DNA of 64,000 nucleotides from Catellatospora sp. TT07R-123 (GCF_018327705.1 NZ_BNEM01000001.1:4092001-4156000), one strand, 5' to 3'. Shown: positions 17,271 through 25,857, counted from the first letter of the stretch. The notes: generated by a model from the sequence alone, not told the origin. Numbers and translations are program-made.

Positions 17271-18308
17271 GTGAAGGTGCGCGAATGGGATCCCCGTACC
17301 GCGTCCGCCACTGAGATCGCCTCTCTGGTCGCCCTCCTCAACGAGGTCAGTGCGGTCGACCTGCCGGATGATCCCCTGTGGCACGACGGTCGCATGCGCG
17401 ACTACCTGTCGGTGACCATGCCCGGCGAACGCAAGACCAGTTGGCTCGTCGAGGAGAAGCCCGGCGACGCCGCCCGCGGCGTGCCCCCGCTCGGGGCAGG
17501 CAGCATCCTCCTACTGGGTGACATCGGGGTCGTCGAGATCCTGGTCCACCCCAAGGCCCGCCGGCAGCAGATCGGCCGGCTGCTGCTCACCGAGCAGGTG
17601 CGGCTGGCCCACACCGAGGGCTTCGACCTGCTCGGGGTCGAGGTCGCCGGCGGCACGGTCACGGTCGACTTCTTCGAGGCGTACGGCTTCACGCTGGCGT
17701 TCACCGAGATCCGCAGCGTGCTCAACCTCGGCACGGTCGACTGGTTCACCCTCGGCGACCTCGCCGCCGGGGTGGGCGCGGGCTACCAGATCGAGTTCTA
17801 CCCGGGCGGCCCGCCCGACCACCTGCTCACCGCGTACGCGGCCGCCAAGGCCGAGGTGCGCGACGACTACGAGCTCGGCGACCTGGAGCTGCGGCCCAGC
17901 TCATACGAGCCGCAGCGGCTGCAGGCCAGTCTGAACACCCTGGACGCGCGCGGCCTGAAGCTCTACGTGGTCGTCGCCGTGGTGGAGAAGACCGGCGAGA
18001 TCGCCGGGCTGACCGAGGTCGTGGTGCCCGCTCAGCGCCCCGGCCGTGCCGACCAGTACGACACCGTCGTGGTCCCCCGGCACCGCGGCTACGGCGTCGG
18101 CCGGGCGATCAAGGCCCGGATGCTGTTCGAGCTTCGCTCCGCCGAGCCGAAGCTGACCGAGGTGCAGACCTGGAACGCCGCCGTCAACGAGCCGCTCATC
18201 AAGGTCAACCAGGAGCTCGGCTTCATCGCCGACCGCCCCTGGCTGGAGTACGAGGGCGACGTCGCAGCCCTCGCACAGCGGCTCGGCATCGCCGGAACCT
18301 CGGCCTAG
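17271..18308 (+). CDS. GNAT family N-acetyltransferase with two GNAT domains
   Basis: About 345 residues from GTG 17271 (KVREWDPRTASATEIA...). The first GNAT domain has 'IGVVEILVHPKARRQQIGRLLLTEQVRLAH' near 83-110; the second has 'DQYDTVVVPRHRGYGVGRAIKARMLFEL' near 260-290. The V-x-x-x-x-R-x-x-x-x-G acetyl-CoA loops are present in both. Tandem-GNAT proteins of this layout are frequent in actinobacteria, with targets mostly unknown (MshD is one tandem example, but this is not clearly it). An in-frame ATG at 17220 is an alternative start, but conserved sequence begins at 17271. Confidence 0.85.
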   Translation: MKVREWDPRTASATEIASLVALLNEVSAVDLPDDPLWHDGRMRDYLSVTMPGERKTSWLVEEKPGDAARGVPPLGAGSILLLGDIGVVEILVHPKARRQQIGRLLLTEQVRLAHTEGFDLLGVEVAGGTVTVDFFEAYGFTLAFTEIRSVLNLGTVDWFTLGDLAAGVGAGYQIEFYPGGPPDHLLTAYAAAKAEVRDDYELGDLELRPSSYEPQRLQASLNTLDARGLKLYVVVAVVEKTGEIAGLTEVVVPAQRPGRADQYDTVVVPRHRGYGVGRAIKARMLFELRSAEPKLTEVQTWNAAVNEPLIKVNQELGFIADRPWLEYEGDVAALAQRLGIAGTSA

Positions 18309-18318
18309 ACTGATCCGC

Positions 18319-18531
18319 ATGCCGCGTTACGACTTCCGCTGCCGCGCCTGCGGCGACACGTTCGAGGTGGACCGCCCGATGGCCGCCGCGAGCGAGCCCG
18401 CCGCCTGCCCGGCCGGGCACCAGGACACGGTCAAGCTGCTCAGCACGGTCGGCTTGGGCGGCCGCGGCGGTGCCGCGCCCGCGCCCTCCGGTGGTGGTGG
18501 CGGCTGCTGCGGCGGTGGGTGCTGCGGCTGA
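18319..18531 (+). CDS. FmdB family zinc-ribbon protein
   Basis: A 70-residue protein, 10 bases after the GNAT stop. The N-terminal zinc ribbon 'MPRYDFRCRACGDTFEV', with a second Cys in 'AACPAGHQD', is the putative regulatory FmdB-type domain. The C-terminus is Gly-rich with two CC pairs ('GGCCGGGCCG'), which could bind metal. Function is unknown; the family was first seen near formamidase and amidase genes. Confidence 0.88.
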   Translation: MPRYDFRCRACGDTFEVDRPMAAASEPAACPAGHQDTVKLLSTVGLGGRGGAAPAPSGGGGGCCGGGCCG

Positions 18532-18546
18532 CCGGGGTGGCAGCAA

Positions 18547-18607
18547 GATCGCTGTCTGCGGTCACATGAGCCGCTCAGGCGACAGTTTCTGACCGGCCAT
18601 CGCGATC
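18547..18607. repeat. 61-bp GATC-ended palindromic element, copy 1 (intergenic)
   Basis: The element runs from GATCGCTGTCTGCGGTC to GACCGGCCATCGCGATC, whose ends are imperfect inverted repeats. It has the same length as a second copy at 51900-51960, with about 42 of 61 identical bases and the ends best conserved. Here it lies between the convergent FmdB-family and VOC genes. Confidence 0.65.
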
Positions 18608-18641
18608 TCCGCCCGCAGCCGACCCGCGGCCTGACGCCGCG

Positions 18642-19016
18642 CTAGTGGCGGACCAGGCAGAACGGGTGGCCGGCGGGGTCGGCGTAGACGCGCCAGCCAC
18701 GGTTGGACGTGCCGTCCAGCAGGCGGGCGCCGAGGGCGAGTACGTCGGGTTCGGCGCGGTCGAGGTCGGGGACGCCGAAGTCCAGGTGGAACTGCTGCGG
18801 GCGGGTGGGGTCGGGCCACTGCGGCGGCTGGTATGCGACCACCCGCTGGAAGCACAGGACCAGGCCGGACGGCAGGTGCAGCGTCGACCAGTCGGCGTCC
18901 AGCGACCAGCGGCGATCCGGCCGGTCCACGTCACCGCCCAGTACGGCCTGGTAGAAGGCCGCGAGCCGGGCGGGTTCCGGACAGTCGAGCACGACGCATT
19001 GCAGCTCAGCGATCAT
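18642..19016 (-). CDS. VOC family (glyoxalase/bleomycin-resistance-like) protein
   Basis: A 124-residue two-module VOC protein. It starts 'AELQCVVLDCPEPARLAAFYQAVLGG', has a central 'QQFHLDFGVPDLDRAEPDVLALGARLL' and ends 'WRVYADPAGHPFCLVRH', the classic repeated beta-alpha-beta-beta-beta layout. This is the short glyoxalase-like subgroup; metal ligands are partly present (His in 'QFHLDF'). Members include dioxygenases, resistance proteins and many of unknown role, so no substrate is assigned. The gene is separate from hemB to its right, reading the same way with a 22-base gap. Confidence 0.85.
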   Translation of the reverse strand: MIAELQCVVLDCPEPARLAAFYQAVLGGDVDRPDRRWSLDADWSTLHLPSGLVLCFQRVVAYQPPQWPDPTRPQQFHLDFGVPDLDRAEPDVLALGARLLDGTSNRGWRVYADPAGHPFCLVRH

Positions 19017-19038
19017 GAGCTGATCCTAGGAGCCGGGC

Positions 19039-20022
19039 TCAGTACTCCGCGCGGAGGCGGCGGGCGGCCTCGGTGGCCCAGTACGTCAGGATGATCTGCG
19101 CGCCGGCGCGGCGGATGGAGTGCAGCGTCTCCATCATGATCCGCTCGCGATCGATCCAGCCGTTGGCGGCGGCCGCCTCGACCATGGCGTACTCGCCGCT
19201 GACCTGGTAGGCGGCGACCGGCACGTCGAACTGGGCGCGTACCGCGCTGATCACGTCGAGGTAGGCCAGGGCCGGCTTGACCATGACCATGTCGGCGCCC
19301 TCGGCGACGTCGAGCGCCACCTCGCGCAGCGACTCGCGCAGGTTCGCCGGGTCCTGCTGGTAGGTGCGCCGGTCGCCGTCCAGCGACGACTCGACCGCCT
19401 CCCGGAACGGGCCGTAGAAGGCGGAGGCGTACTTCGCGGCGTACGCGAGGATGGTGACGTCGGTGTAGCCGACCTCGTCGAGGGCCTTGCGGACCACGCC
19501 GACCTGGCCGTCCATCATCCCGGACGGGCCGACCACGTGCACCCCGGCGGCGGCCTGGGCCACCGCCATCCGGGCGTACGCGGCCAGCGTCGCGTCGTTG
19601 TCGACCACGCCGTCCTCGCGCAGCAGACCGCAGTGCCCGTGCGAGGTGAACTCGTCCAGGCACAGGTCGCTCATCACCACGACCGCGTCGCCGACCTCGT
19701 GGACCACGTCGCGGATGGCGACGTTGAGGATGCCGCCCGGGTCGGTGCCGCCGGAGCCGGTCGCGTCCTTGCGCTCGGGGATGCCGAACAGCATGACTCC
19801 GCCGACCCCGGCCTGGGCCGCCTCGGCGACGGCCTTGCGCAGCGACTCGCGCGAGTGCTGCACCACGCCCGGAAGGGAGCTGACCGGCCGGGGCTCGGCC
19901 AGCCCTTCCTTGACGAACAGCGGCAGCACCAGCTCGGCCGGGTGCAGCCGGGTCTCGCTGACCATGCGCCGGATGGCCGCGCTGGTGCGCAGCCGCCGCG
20001 GGCGGATGTTCGGGAAGGACAT
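19039..20022 (-). CDS. hemB: Porphobilinogen synthase (delta-aminolevulinic acid dehydratase)
   Basis: A 327-residue enzyme that condenses two 5-aminolevulinates to porphobilinogen in heme and corrin synthesis. The metal-site segment '[16 protein letters not shown]' and the two active-site lysines ('[19 protein letters not shown]' and '[12 protein letters not shown]') are present. Length matches the family. It is the last gene of the leftward rex-hemA-hemC-cobA/hemD-hemB operon, 36 bases after the uroporphyrinogen synthase gene. Confidence 0.97.
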   Translation of the reverse strand: MSFPNIRPRRLRTSAAIRRMVSETRLHPAELVLPLFVKEGLAEPRPVSSLPGVVQHSRESLRKAVAEAAQAGVGGVMLFGIPERKDATGSGGTDPGGILNVAIRDVVHEVGDAVVVMSDLCLDEFTSHGHCGLLREDGVVDNDATLAAYARMAVAQAAAGVHVVGPSGMMDGQVGVVRKALDEVGYTDVTILAYAAKYASAFYGPFREAVESSLDGDRRTYQQDPANLRESLREVALDVAEGADMVMVKPALAYLDVISAVRAQFDVPVAAYQVSGEYAMVEAAAANGWIDRERIMMETLHSIRRAGAQIILTYWATEAARRLRAEY

Positions 20023-20058
20023 GGCTACCCCCTATGCCGATACCGGCGGTTCAGACGG

Positions 20059-21639
20059 TCAGCGGAACCTCAGCGCGGTCGGGCCCTGCACCTTCGAGCC
20101 GCGGCGCTGCTTGGCGGGCATCGCCGCCAGGCGCTCGCGCAGCTCGACGGCGTACATCGCCAGCGCCTCGACCAGGTCGGGCACGGAGGCGTGCTCGGGC
20201 TGGACGTCGACGCGCAGGCCGAACTCGACCGCGGTCTCGGCCGTCTTCGGGCCGATCACGGACACGACGGTGCGGGTGTGCGGCTTGCCCGCGATGCCGA
20301 CCAGGTTGCGTACGGTCGAGGACGACGTGAAGAGCACCGCGTCGAACCCGCCCGACTTGATGGCGTTGCGGATCTCCTCCGGCGGCGGCGCCGCCCGCAC
20401 GGTCCGGTAGGCCGTGACGTCGTCGACCTCCCAGCCGCGCTCGGTCAGGCCCGCGGCCAGCGTCTCGGTCGCGATGTCGGCGCGGGGCAGCAGCACCCGG
20501 CCCACCGGGTCGAAGATCTCGTCGTACGGCGCGAACTCCGCCAGCAGGCCCTCGCTGGACTGGTCGCCGCCGGGCACCAGCTCGGGCTGGATGCCGAACG
20601 AGCGCACCGCCTCGGCGGTCGACTCGCCGATGCACGCGATCTTGACGCCGCCGAAGTGGCGGGCGTCGAGCCCGTGCTCGCCGAACTTCTCCCACACCGC
20701 GCGCACGGCGTTGGCACTGGTGAAGATGACCCACGCGTACCGGCCGTCGACCAGGCCCTTGATCGCCCGCTCCATCTGGGCCGGGGTCCGGGGCGGCTCG
20801 ACCGCGATGGTCGGCACCTCGCACGGGATCGCCCCGTACGCCCGCAGCCGCGCGCTCATCACGCCCGCCTGCTCCTTGGTGCGCGGCACCAGCACGCGCC
20901 AGCCGTACAGCGGGCGCGCCTCCCACCAGCCGAGCCGGTCCAGGTTCGCCACGCCGGAGCCGACGGTCACCACGACGCGGCCGGAGAAGCCCAGCGCGGC
21001 GGCGACGAAGCTGTCGACGGTCGAGATGGTCGTGTACTGCGTCTCGCCGGTGCCGTCACCGGTGATCGCGACCTGGGCGGTGCCCTCGACGCCGGCCGCG
21101 AGCAGCCCGTCGCGCACCGAGGCCAGGTCGCCCGCGTCGACCGCGAGCGCCACCGAGCCGTGCTTGAGCGCCGAGGCCAGCCCGTCGAAGTCGACCGCGG
21201 CGATGTCGTCGACGTCGGTCGAGGTGCGCACGCCGGTCAGCGGCACCCCCGCGTACGTCGCGACACCCGCGGCCTGCCCGATGCCGGGCACGACGGCGAA
21301 CCGCACGTTGGTGCGGGCGACCGCCTGGACCTCCTTGACCACGGCGTCGTGGCCGAACGGGTCACCGGCGACCAGGTGGACGGCGTTGCGGCCGGAGCGG
21401 GCCTCCGACAGCAGCACCTTGGCCACGTCTCCGGGCACGCCCTCGGCGGGGCTGTATTCGGTCTGCTCGCCGAACTCGGTGCGCAGCGACTCCAGCATCG
21501 CGTCGGGGACGCTGCGGTCGTACACGATGTGGTCGGCTTCGCGCAGCGTCTCGTAGGCGCGGCGGGTGAGCAGGCCAGGGTCGCCGGGTCCAGCCCCGAC
21601 GAACGCGACGTGCCCGGCGGGCTTACGGGTGCGGGTCAT
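20059..21639 (-). CDS. hemD: Bifunctional uroporphyrinogen-III C-methyltransferase-like / uroporphyrinogen-III synthase
   Basis: A 526-residue fusion. The N-terminal half resembles SUMT (CobA): 'VAFVGAGPGDPGLLTRRAYETLREADHIVYD'. However, the usual GGDPFVFGRGGEE motif is reduced to 'VAGDPFGHDAVVKE', so methyltransferase activity is doubtful. The C-terminal half, from 'YGWRVLVPRTKEQAGVMSARLRAYGA', is uroporphyrinogen-III synthase (HemD), with 'VIFTSANAVRAVWEKF', 'ACIGESTAEAVRSFGI' and 'DAVLFTSSSTVRNLVG'. This cyclises hydroxymethylbilane to uroporphyrinogen III. The same degenerate fusion occurs in Streptomyces heme clusters. The ATG overlaps the hemC stop by 4 bases. Confidence 0.93.
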   Translation of the reverse strand: MTRTRKPAGHVAFVGAGPGDPGLLTRRAYETLREADHIVYDRSVPDAMLESLRTEFGEQTEYSPAEGVPGDVAKVLLSEARSGRNAVHLVAGDPFGHDAVVKEVQAVARTNVRFAVVPGIGQAAGVATYAGVPLTGVRTSTDVDDIAAVDFDGLASALKHGSVALAVDAGDLASVRDGLLAAGVEGTAQVAITGDGTGETQYTTISTVDSFVAAALGFSGRVVVTVGSGVANLDRLGWWEARPLYGWRVLVPRTKEQAGVMSARLRAYGAIPCEVPTIAVEPPRTPAQMERAIKGLVDGRYAWVIFTSANAVRAVWEKFGEHGLDARHFGGVKIACIGESTAEAVRSFGIQPELVPGGDQSSEGLLAEFAPYDEIFDPVGRVLLPRADIATETLAAGLTERGWEVDDVTAYRTVRAAPPPEEIRNAIKSGGFDAVLFTSSSTVRNLVGIAGKPHTRTVVSVIGPKTAETAVEFGLRVDVQPEHASVPDLVEALAMYAVELRERLAAMPAKQRRGSKVQGPTALRFR

Positions 21640-22559
21640 TCTGCACTCCCAAGTACATTCTCGGCACCGTCTTCGAGCAGGTCGGCGGCGAGCAGCCGCC
21701 CGATCTGCTCGGCCTCGGCGAGCGTTCCGGTGCGTGACAGCCGCAGGGAGAACCGCCCGTCCGGACTGATCACGGCACCGCGCAGGTAGATCTCGTCGTC
21801 TTCGGTGACTTCGGCCAGCGCCGCGACGGGCGCGCTGCACCCGGCCTCGAGCGTGGCCAGCAGGGCCCGTTCGGCGGTGACCGCCGCGCGGGTGGCCCGG
21901 TGGTCGAGTGCGGCCAGCGCCTCGACCAGAGCGGTATCGGCGGACCGGCACTCGATCGCCAGCGCGCCCTGGGCGGGCGCGGGCAGCATGAGCATCGGGT
22001 CCAGAATCTCGGTGACCTCGCCGGCGCGGCCGAGCCGGGCCAGGCCGGCGCGGGCCAGCACCACCGCGTCCAGCTCGCCGTCGGCGACCTTGCGCAGGCG
22101 GGTGTCGACGTTGCCGCGGATCGGCACGGTCGTGACGGGCAGCCCCAGCGCGGCGATCTGCGCGATGCGGCGCAGCGCACCCGTGCCGATGACCGCCCCG
22201 GAGGGCAGCTCGGCCAGGGTGAGCCCGTCGCGGGCGATCAGCGCGTCGCGGGGGTCGGCCCGCTCGGGCACGGCCGCGATGGCCAGGCCGTCAGCGGGCG
22301 CGGTGGGCAGGTCCTTGTACGAGTGCACCGCGAAGTCGATCTCCTTGGCACCGAGCGCGTCGCGCAGCGCGGAGACGAACACGCCCACGCCGAGCTGCTG
22401 CACCGGCGCGGAGGAGCGGTCACCGGGGGTGACGATCTCGACCAGCTCGACGGCCATACCCGTCTTCTTGGTGAGCGCGTCGGCGACCATCTGCGACTGC
22501 GCGAGGGCGAGGGCACTGCCCCGGGTGCCCAGGCGCAGCACACCAGTGGGAGAACTCAT
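21636..22559 (-). CDS. hemC: Hydroxymethylbilane synthase (porphobilinogen deaminase)
   Basis: A 307-residue enzyme polymerising four porphobilinogens into hydroxymethylbilane. It starts 'LRLGTRGSALALAQSQMVADAL' and contains 'FAVHSYKDLPTAPADGL' with the active-site Asp region. It also has 'GTGALRRIAQ' and the dipyrromethane-cofactor Cys in 'TLEAGCSAPVAALAEV'. Both gene borders are ATGA overlaps, giving co-translation with hemA and hemD. Confidence 0.97.
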   Translation of the reverse strand: MSSPTGVLRLGTRGSALALAQSQMVADALTKKTGMAVELVEIVTPGDRSSAPVQQLGVGVFVSALRDALGAKEIDFAVHSYKDLPTAPADGLAIAAVPERADPRDALIARDGLTLAELPSGAVIGTGALRRIAQIAALGLPVTTVPIRGNVDTRLRKVADGELDAVVLARAGLARLGRAGEVTEILDPMLMLPAPAQGALAIECRSADTALVEALAALDHRATRAAVTAERALLATLEAGCSAPVAALAEVTEDDEIYLRGAVISPDGRFSLRLSRTGTLAEAEQIGRLLAADLLEDGAENVLGSAE

Positions 22560-23878
22560 CGGGCACCCTCTTCCGTCACCGGCCGCCCGGAAACGTCCGG
22601 CACGTCGGCCACCGTGGTCTTCGCCGGCGATCCGGGGATCACCGACAGGTCGAACAGGTCACGTAGCAGCTGGGCGTACGCCTCACCGCCGGGTTCGGCG
22701 GCGAGCTGGCGCACGCGCACCGTCGGCTGGTGCAGCAGCCGCTGCACGATGCGGTGCACCGTGTGGGCGACCTCGGCACGCTGCTCGTCGGTCAGGTCGG
22801 CGCGGCGCTGGGTCAGCCGCCGCAGCTCGGCGGTGACCACGTCGTCGGCGCGGGCGCGCAGCGCGGCCACCGTCGGGGCCACCTCGGCCCCGCGCAGCCA
22901 CCCAGCGTACGTCTCGACCTCGGCGTCGACGATCCGCTCGACCGCCAGGACCTCGCGGTCGGCGGGCTGCGCCACGACGGCGCCCAGGCGCGCCACGTCC
23001 ACCAGCCGTACGCCGTCGAGCCCACCGACCTCGGGTTCCACGTCGCGCGGCAGCGCCAGATCGATGATAGTGAGGATCTTGGCGGCACCGGTGCGCGCCG
23101 CGCACACGTTGTCGACGGTGAGCACGTGGTCCACCGAAGCGGTGGCGGTGATGACGACGTCGGCGGCGGCCAGCAGCTCGGGCAGCCGCTCGAACGGGGC
23201 AGCCTGCGCACCGTACGCCTGGGCCAGCCGCTCGGCCCGCTCGTGCCCGCGGTTGACCACGGTGACGGTGCCCGCGCCGCGGCGGGTCAGCTCGGCCACG
23301 GCCAGCGCGCCCATCGCGCCCGCGCCCACGACCAGCCAGTCGCAGGCCTGCTCAGACTGAGCGACGGCGTGGTCCAGGGCCGCGCTGACCATGCTGCGCG
23401 GCGCGTGGTCGATGCCGGTCTCGGCGTGCGCCCGCTTGCCCACCCGCAGCGCCTGCTGGAGCAGCTCGTGCAGCACCCGGCCGGTGGCGTCGGCGTCGGT
23501 GGCCGACTGGTACGCCTCGCGCAGCTGGCCGAGGATCTGCGCCTCGCCCGCCACCATCGAGTCCAGCCCGGCCGCGACCCGGAACACGTGCCGCACCGCG
23601 TCGTCGCCGTGGTGCACGTACAGCGAGGAGGCCAGACGCTCGGCGGGCAGGCCGGTCAGCTCGGCGAGCACGTCGCCGAGGTGGCTCAGGCCCGGGTGGA
23701 ACGCGGGCACGGCCGCGTACACCTCGACCCGGTTGCAGGTGGACAGGACCACGGCCTCGCCCACCCGCCCGTCGGCGAGCAGGCGCGGCAGGGCCCGCGC
23801 ACCGTCGACCAGGGACAGCTGCTCCAGCAGCTCCACCGGCGCGGTGCGGTATGACGCACCGACCACGATCAGGTTCAT
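22556..23878 (-). CDS. hemA: Glutamyl-tRNA reductase
   Basis: A 440-residue enzyme reducing glutamyl-tRNA to glutamate-1-semialdehyde, the first committed step of C5-pathway heme synthesis. The catalytic Cys is in 'VVLSTCNRVEVYA', followed by 'GLDSMVAGEAQILGQLREAYQ' and the NADPH domain 'WLVVGAGAMGALAVAELTRRGAGTVTVVNRG'. The C-terminal dimerisation helices end with the long 'AQLLRDLFDLSV'. The ATG overlaps the rex stop by 4 bases, so hemA expression is coupled to Rex itself. Confidence 0.97.
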   Translation of the reverse strand: MNLIVVGASYRTAPVELLEQLSLVDGARALPRLLADGRVGEAVVLSTCNRVEVYAAVPAFHPGLSHLGDVLAELTGLPAERLASSLYVHHGDDAVRHVFRVAAGLDSMVAGEAQILGQLREAYQSATDADATGRVLHELLQQALRVGKRAHAETGIDHAPRSMVSAALDHAVAQSEQACDWLVVGAGAMGALAVAELTRRGAGTVTVVNRGHERAERLAQAYGAQAAPFERLPELLAAADVVITATASVDHVLTVDNVCAARTGAAKILTIIDLALPRDVEPEVGGLDGVRLVDVARLGAVVAQPADREVLAVERIVDAEVETYAGWLRGAEVAPTVAALRARADDVVTAELRRLTQRRADLTDEQRAEVAHTVHRIVQRLLHQPTVRVRQLAAEPGGEAYAQLLRDLFDLSVIPGSPAKTTVADVPDVSGRPVTEEGAR

Positions 23879-24759
23879 GCGGCGACCTCCCCACGCGCGG
23901 TCCGGCCGGGGCCGGTGCCGCTCTCGGCGGCCAGGAAGCGCGCCACTGCCGGGGCGCCCCGCCGCGCGGTGCTGTTCGCGCCGCTGCGCAGGCGCGGTCC
24001 GCCCGGCTCGCCGCCGCCGTCACGGGCGCCGTCCTCGGCCGCCCGCGCGCCGTTGCGCGCCGACTTGCGGTGCTCGTGGAACGACAGGATCTGCAGCTCG
24101 ACCGCGAGGTCGACCTTGCGCACGTCCACCTGGTCGGGCAGGTTCAGCACGACCGGGGCGAAGTTCAGGATGCTGGTGACACCGGCGGCCACGAGCTGGT
24201 CGGCGACCATCTGGGCGGCACCGGCGGGGGTGGCGAGCACGGCGATGGAGATGCCCTCGGCGGCCACGACCTCGGGGATGTCGTCGACGTGCCGGACCGG
24301 GATGCCGTTGATGAGCTCGCCGACCCGGGTGACGTCGGCGTCGAACAGCGCGGCGATGCGGAAGCCGCGGCTGACGAACCCGGCGTAGCCGGCCAGGGCG
24401 TGGCCGAGGTTGCCGACGCCGACCAGGGCGACGGCGCGCCGCTTGTTCAGCCCGAGGATGTACTCGATCTGGCTGATCAGGGGCTCGATGTCATAGCCGA
24501 CGCCGCGGGTGCCATAGGAGCCCAGGTGCGACAGGTCCTTGCGGAGCTTGGCCGAGTTGACCCCGGCGGCGCTGGCCAGACCCTCACTGGAGACGGTGTC
24601 GTGGCCGGTCTCGGCGAGGTGGTGCAGGGCGCGGAGATACTCCGGCAGCCGGGCCACCGTGGCCTCGGGCAGATCCGGAAAATCCGGGTCTGATCCTCCG
24701 GCGGCCGCGCCGACACGGCCGGTGATCCCGGCTTCGTGACCGGTGCGCTGCTGACTCAT
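23875..24759 (-). CDS. rex: Redox-sensing transcriptional repressor Rex
   Basis: A 294-residue repressor that senses the NADH/NAD+ ratio. The N-terminal winged helix ('PEATVARLPEYLRALHHLAETGHDTVSSEGLASAAGVNSAKLRKDLSHLGSYGTRGVGYD') binds DNA. The Rossmann domain ('RAVALVGVGNLGHALAGYAGF') binds NAD(H), and the C-terminal swap helix is near 'VDLAVELQILSFHEHR'. An extra C-terminal tail of about 60 Ala/Gly/Arg-rich residues is added. ATG 24759 has GGAG upstream. The gene heads the heme operon, as in Streptomyces rex-hemACD, and an ROP-like site in its promoter indicates autoregulation. Confidence 0.96.
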   Translation of the reverse strand: MSQQRTGHEAGITGRVGAAAGGSDPDFPDLPEATVARLPEYLRALHHLAETGHDTVSSEGLASAAGVNSAKLRKDLSHLGSYGTRGVGYDIEPLISQIEYILGLNKRRAVALVGVGNLGHALAGYAGFVSRGFRIAALFDADVTRVGELINGIPVRHVDDIPEVVAAEGISIAVLATPAGAAQMVADQLVAAGVTSILNFAPVVLNLPDQVDVRKVDLAVELQILSFHEHRKSARNGARAAEDGARDGGGEPGGPRLRSGANSTARRGAPAVARFLAAESGTGPGRTARGEVAA

Positions 24760-24840
24760 GAGACTCCGTGCCGAACAAGGCTTAGACCCCCGGATCACAT
24801 GGCCGATCGGCTCTGTGCTAGCGGGGAACGTCGAGGCAAC

Positions 24841-24869
24841 AGCCTAGGCGCTTGTGAACGGGTGCACAA
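24841..24869 (-). promoter_or_regulatory. rex-hem operon promoter with overlapping Rex operator
   Basis: Reading leftwards, TTGTGC (24864-24869) and TAGGCT (24841-24846) are -35 and -10 boxes 17 bases apart. The same stretch contains, on the plus strand, TTGTGAACGGGTGCACAA (24852-24869). That differs from the Rex consensus TTGTGAANNNNTTCACAA at one base. The operator therefore covers the -35 box and spacer, so Rex binding at low NADH would block the heme operon. Confidence 0.85.
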
Positions 24870-24886
24870 ATCGCGATCTTGAAAGC

Positions 24887-25018
24887 GCGCCCATCCGGGA
24901 CTCGCTCAACGGCCAGAATGCCCCCGCGGCATGGTGCCCCCACTCTGGCTCGTCAGGCGTCTGCCGGGCTCGTCGAGCGCGCTCGTGCGCGGTTCGTCGC
25001 GGCAGTCCGGATGGGCGC
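24887..25018 (-). ncRNA. Candidate structured RNA (three-way-junction-like) upstream of rex
   Basis: Arms 24887-24902 and 25004-25018 are complementary over 15 bases with one bulge and would close a domain of 132 nucleotides. Inside lie a hairpin with CCAGA/TCTGG and ATGCC/GGCAT pairings (about 24916-24951) and a second with TGCCG/CGGCA ends (about 24962-25006). On the minus strand a CATAAT box (25028-25033) would start a transcript at about 25020, just before the first arm, although the nearest -35 (TTGTCG) is 19 bases away. No matching RNA family is recognised, and the six-cytosine-loop signature of 6C RNA is not met. Confidence 0.35.
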
Positions 25019-25123
25019 TGCTCCGCGATTATGTCGCAACTATGACAACCAGCGACAAAACACGCCCATCCCCATCGGTCACGCTGATCGTCTCGCGCCC
25101 CGAAGTGCGCACGAAAACAGAAA

Positions 25124-25151
25124 CCGGGCAGTGATCGATCTCACTGCCCGG
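25124..25151 (-). terminator. Rho-independent terminator of the HAD gene
   Basis: Arms of 11 bases (25124-25134 and 25141-25151) close a 6-base loop. On the minus strand the stem is followed by TTTCTGTTTTCG, a real U-rich tract, which is rare in this GC-rich window. It lies 33 bases after the stop of the leftward HAD-hydrolase gene. Confidence 0.85.
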
Positions 25152-25183
25152 GACCAGGGGATGCGACCGAGGTCACCGCCCGC

Positions 25184-25837
25184 TCAGGACAGGGTCGTGG
25201 CCACCGTCACCGCGTCGAGCAGGCTGTCGGCCACCGGCACGCCGTAGGCGCGCAGCCGGTCCGGGTCGGTCAGGCCGCCGCTGTAGAGGACGCACCTCGC
25301 GCCGACCGAGGCCGCCGCGTCCGCGTCGTCGATCGAGTCGCCGATCATGACCACGTTCGCGCCGTCCATGCTCAGCTCGGCCAGGTGCCGCTTGAGGTGG
25401 ATCGCCTTGAAGCCGCCGTCGGTGTTCTCGCGCAGCCCGTCGACCCGCAGGAACTTCGACGTCAGCGCGTACCGGTCGACCAGCGGCACCAGCTCGTGGT
25501 GGAACCACATGGACAGCAGCGACTGGGTGCCCTGCCAGGCCGCCATCGCCGCCAGCGCGTCGGCCGCCAGCGCGACGGTGGTCAGGCTGGTCCGGTAGCT
25601 GTCGTGGAAGACCTGGTCGAGCACGGCGAACTCGGCGCGGCTCACCTCGCGGCCCAGCACCTGCCCGTAGTACTCGTTGATCGGGCGGCGGAAGTCGCGG
25701 CGGTGCTCGTGCACGCTCACCGAGACCGGCCCGGCCGGGCCGGGGACCGTCGCGAACGCCGCATTGGTCGCGGCGACCACGAGGTGCAGGTCGTCGAGCA
25801 GTGTGCCGTTCCAGTCCCAGACGAGATGCCTTCCCAT
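25184..25837 (-). CDS. HAD family hydrolase (phosphoglycolate phosphatase-like)
   Basis: A 217-residue haloacid-dehalogenase phosphatase. Motif I is 'LVWDWNGTLLDD' with the nucleophile Asp in the D-W-N-G-T variant. A helical cap follows (about 15-90), and motif IV is 'VVMIGDSIDDADAAASVGARCVLYSGG'. Substrate is not predictable. The ATG at 25837 lacks a strong ribosome site. It lies 20 bases downstream of the glutaredoxin-like gene on the same strand. A gene of this type sits in the bldN-to-rex interval of Streptomyces too, as far as I recall. Confidence 0.88.
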   Translation of the reverse strand: MGRHLVWDWNGTLLDDLHLVVAATNAAFATVPGPAGPVSVSVHEHRRDFRRPINEYYGQVLGREVSRAEFAVLDQVFHDSYRTSLTTVALAADALAAMAAWQGTQSLLSMWFHHELVPLVDRYALTSKFLRVDGLRENTDGGFKAIHLKRHLAELSMDGANVVMIGDSIDDADAAASVGARCVLYSGGLTDPDRLRAYGVPVADSLLDAVTVATTLS

Positions 25838-25857
25838 CGGGACAGAGTACCGGGTGA

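Noticed and set aside
19120..21789. 889-residue plus-strand frame through the heme genes
   Set aside because: Shadow of hemB and hemD; the real genes carry catalytic motifs on the other strand.
24887..25018. Possible actinobacterial 6C RNA
   Set aside because: The two hairpins lack loops of six or more cytosines, so I kept only the generic structured-RNA suggestion.
24879..25247. Plus-strand open frames of 60-120 codons upstream of rex
   Set aside because: Poor composition, no ribosome sites, and overlap with the candidate RNA and a clear terminator.
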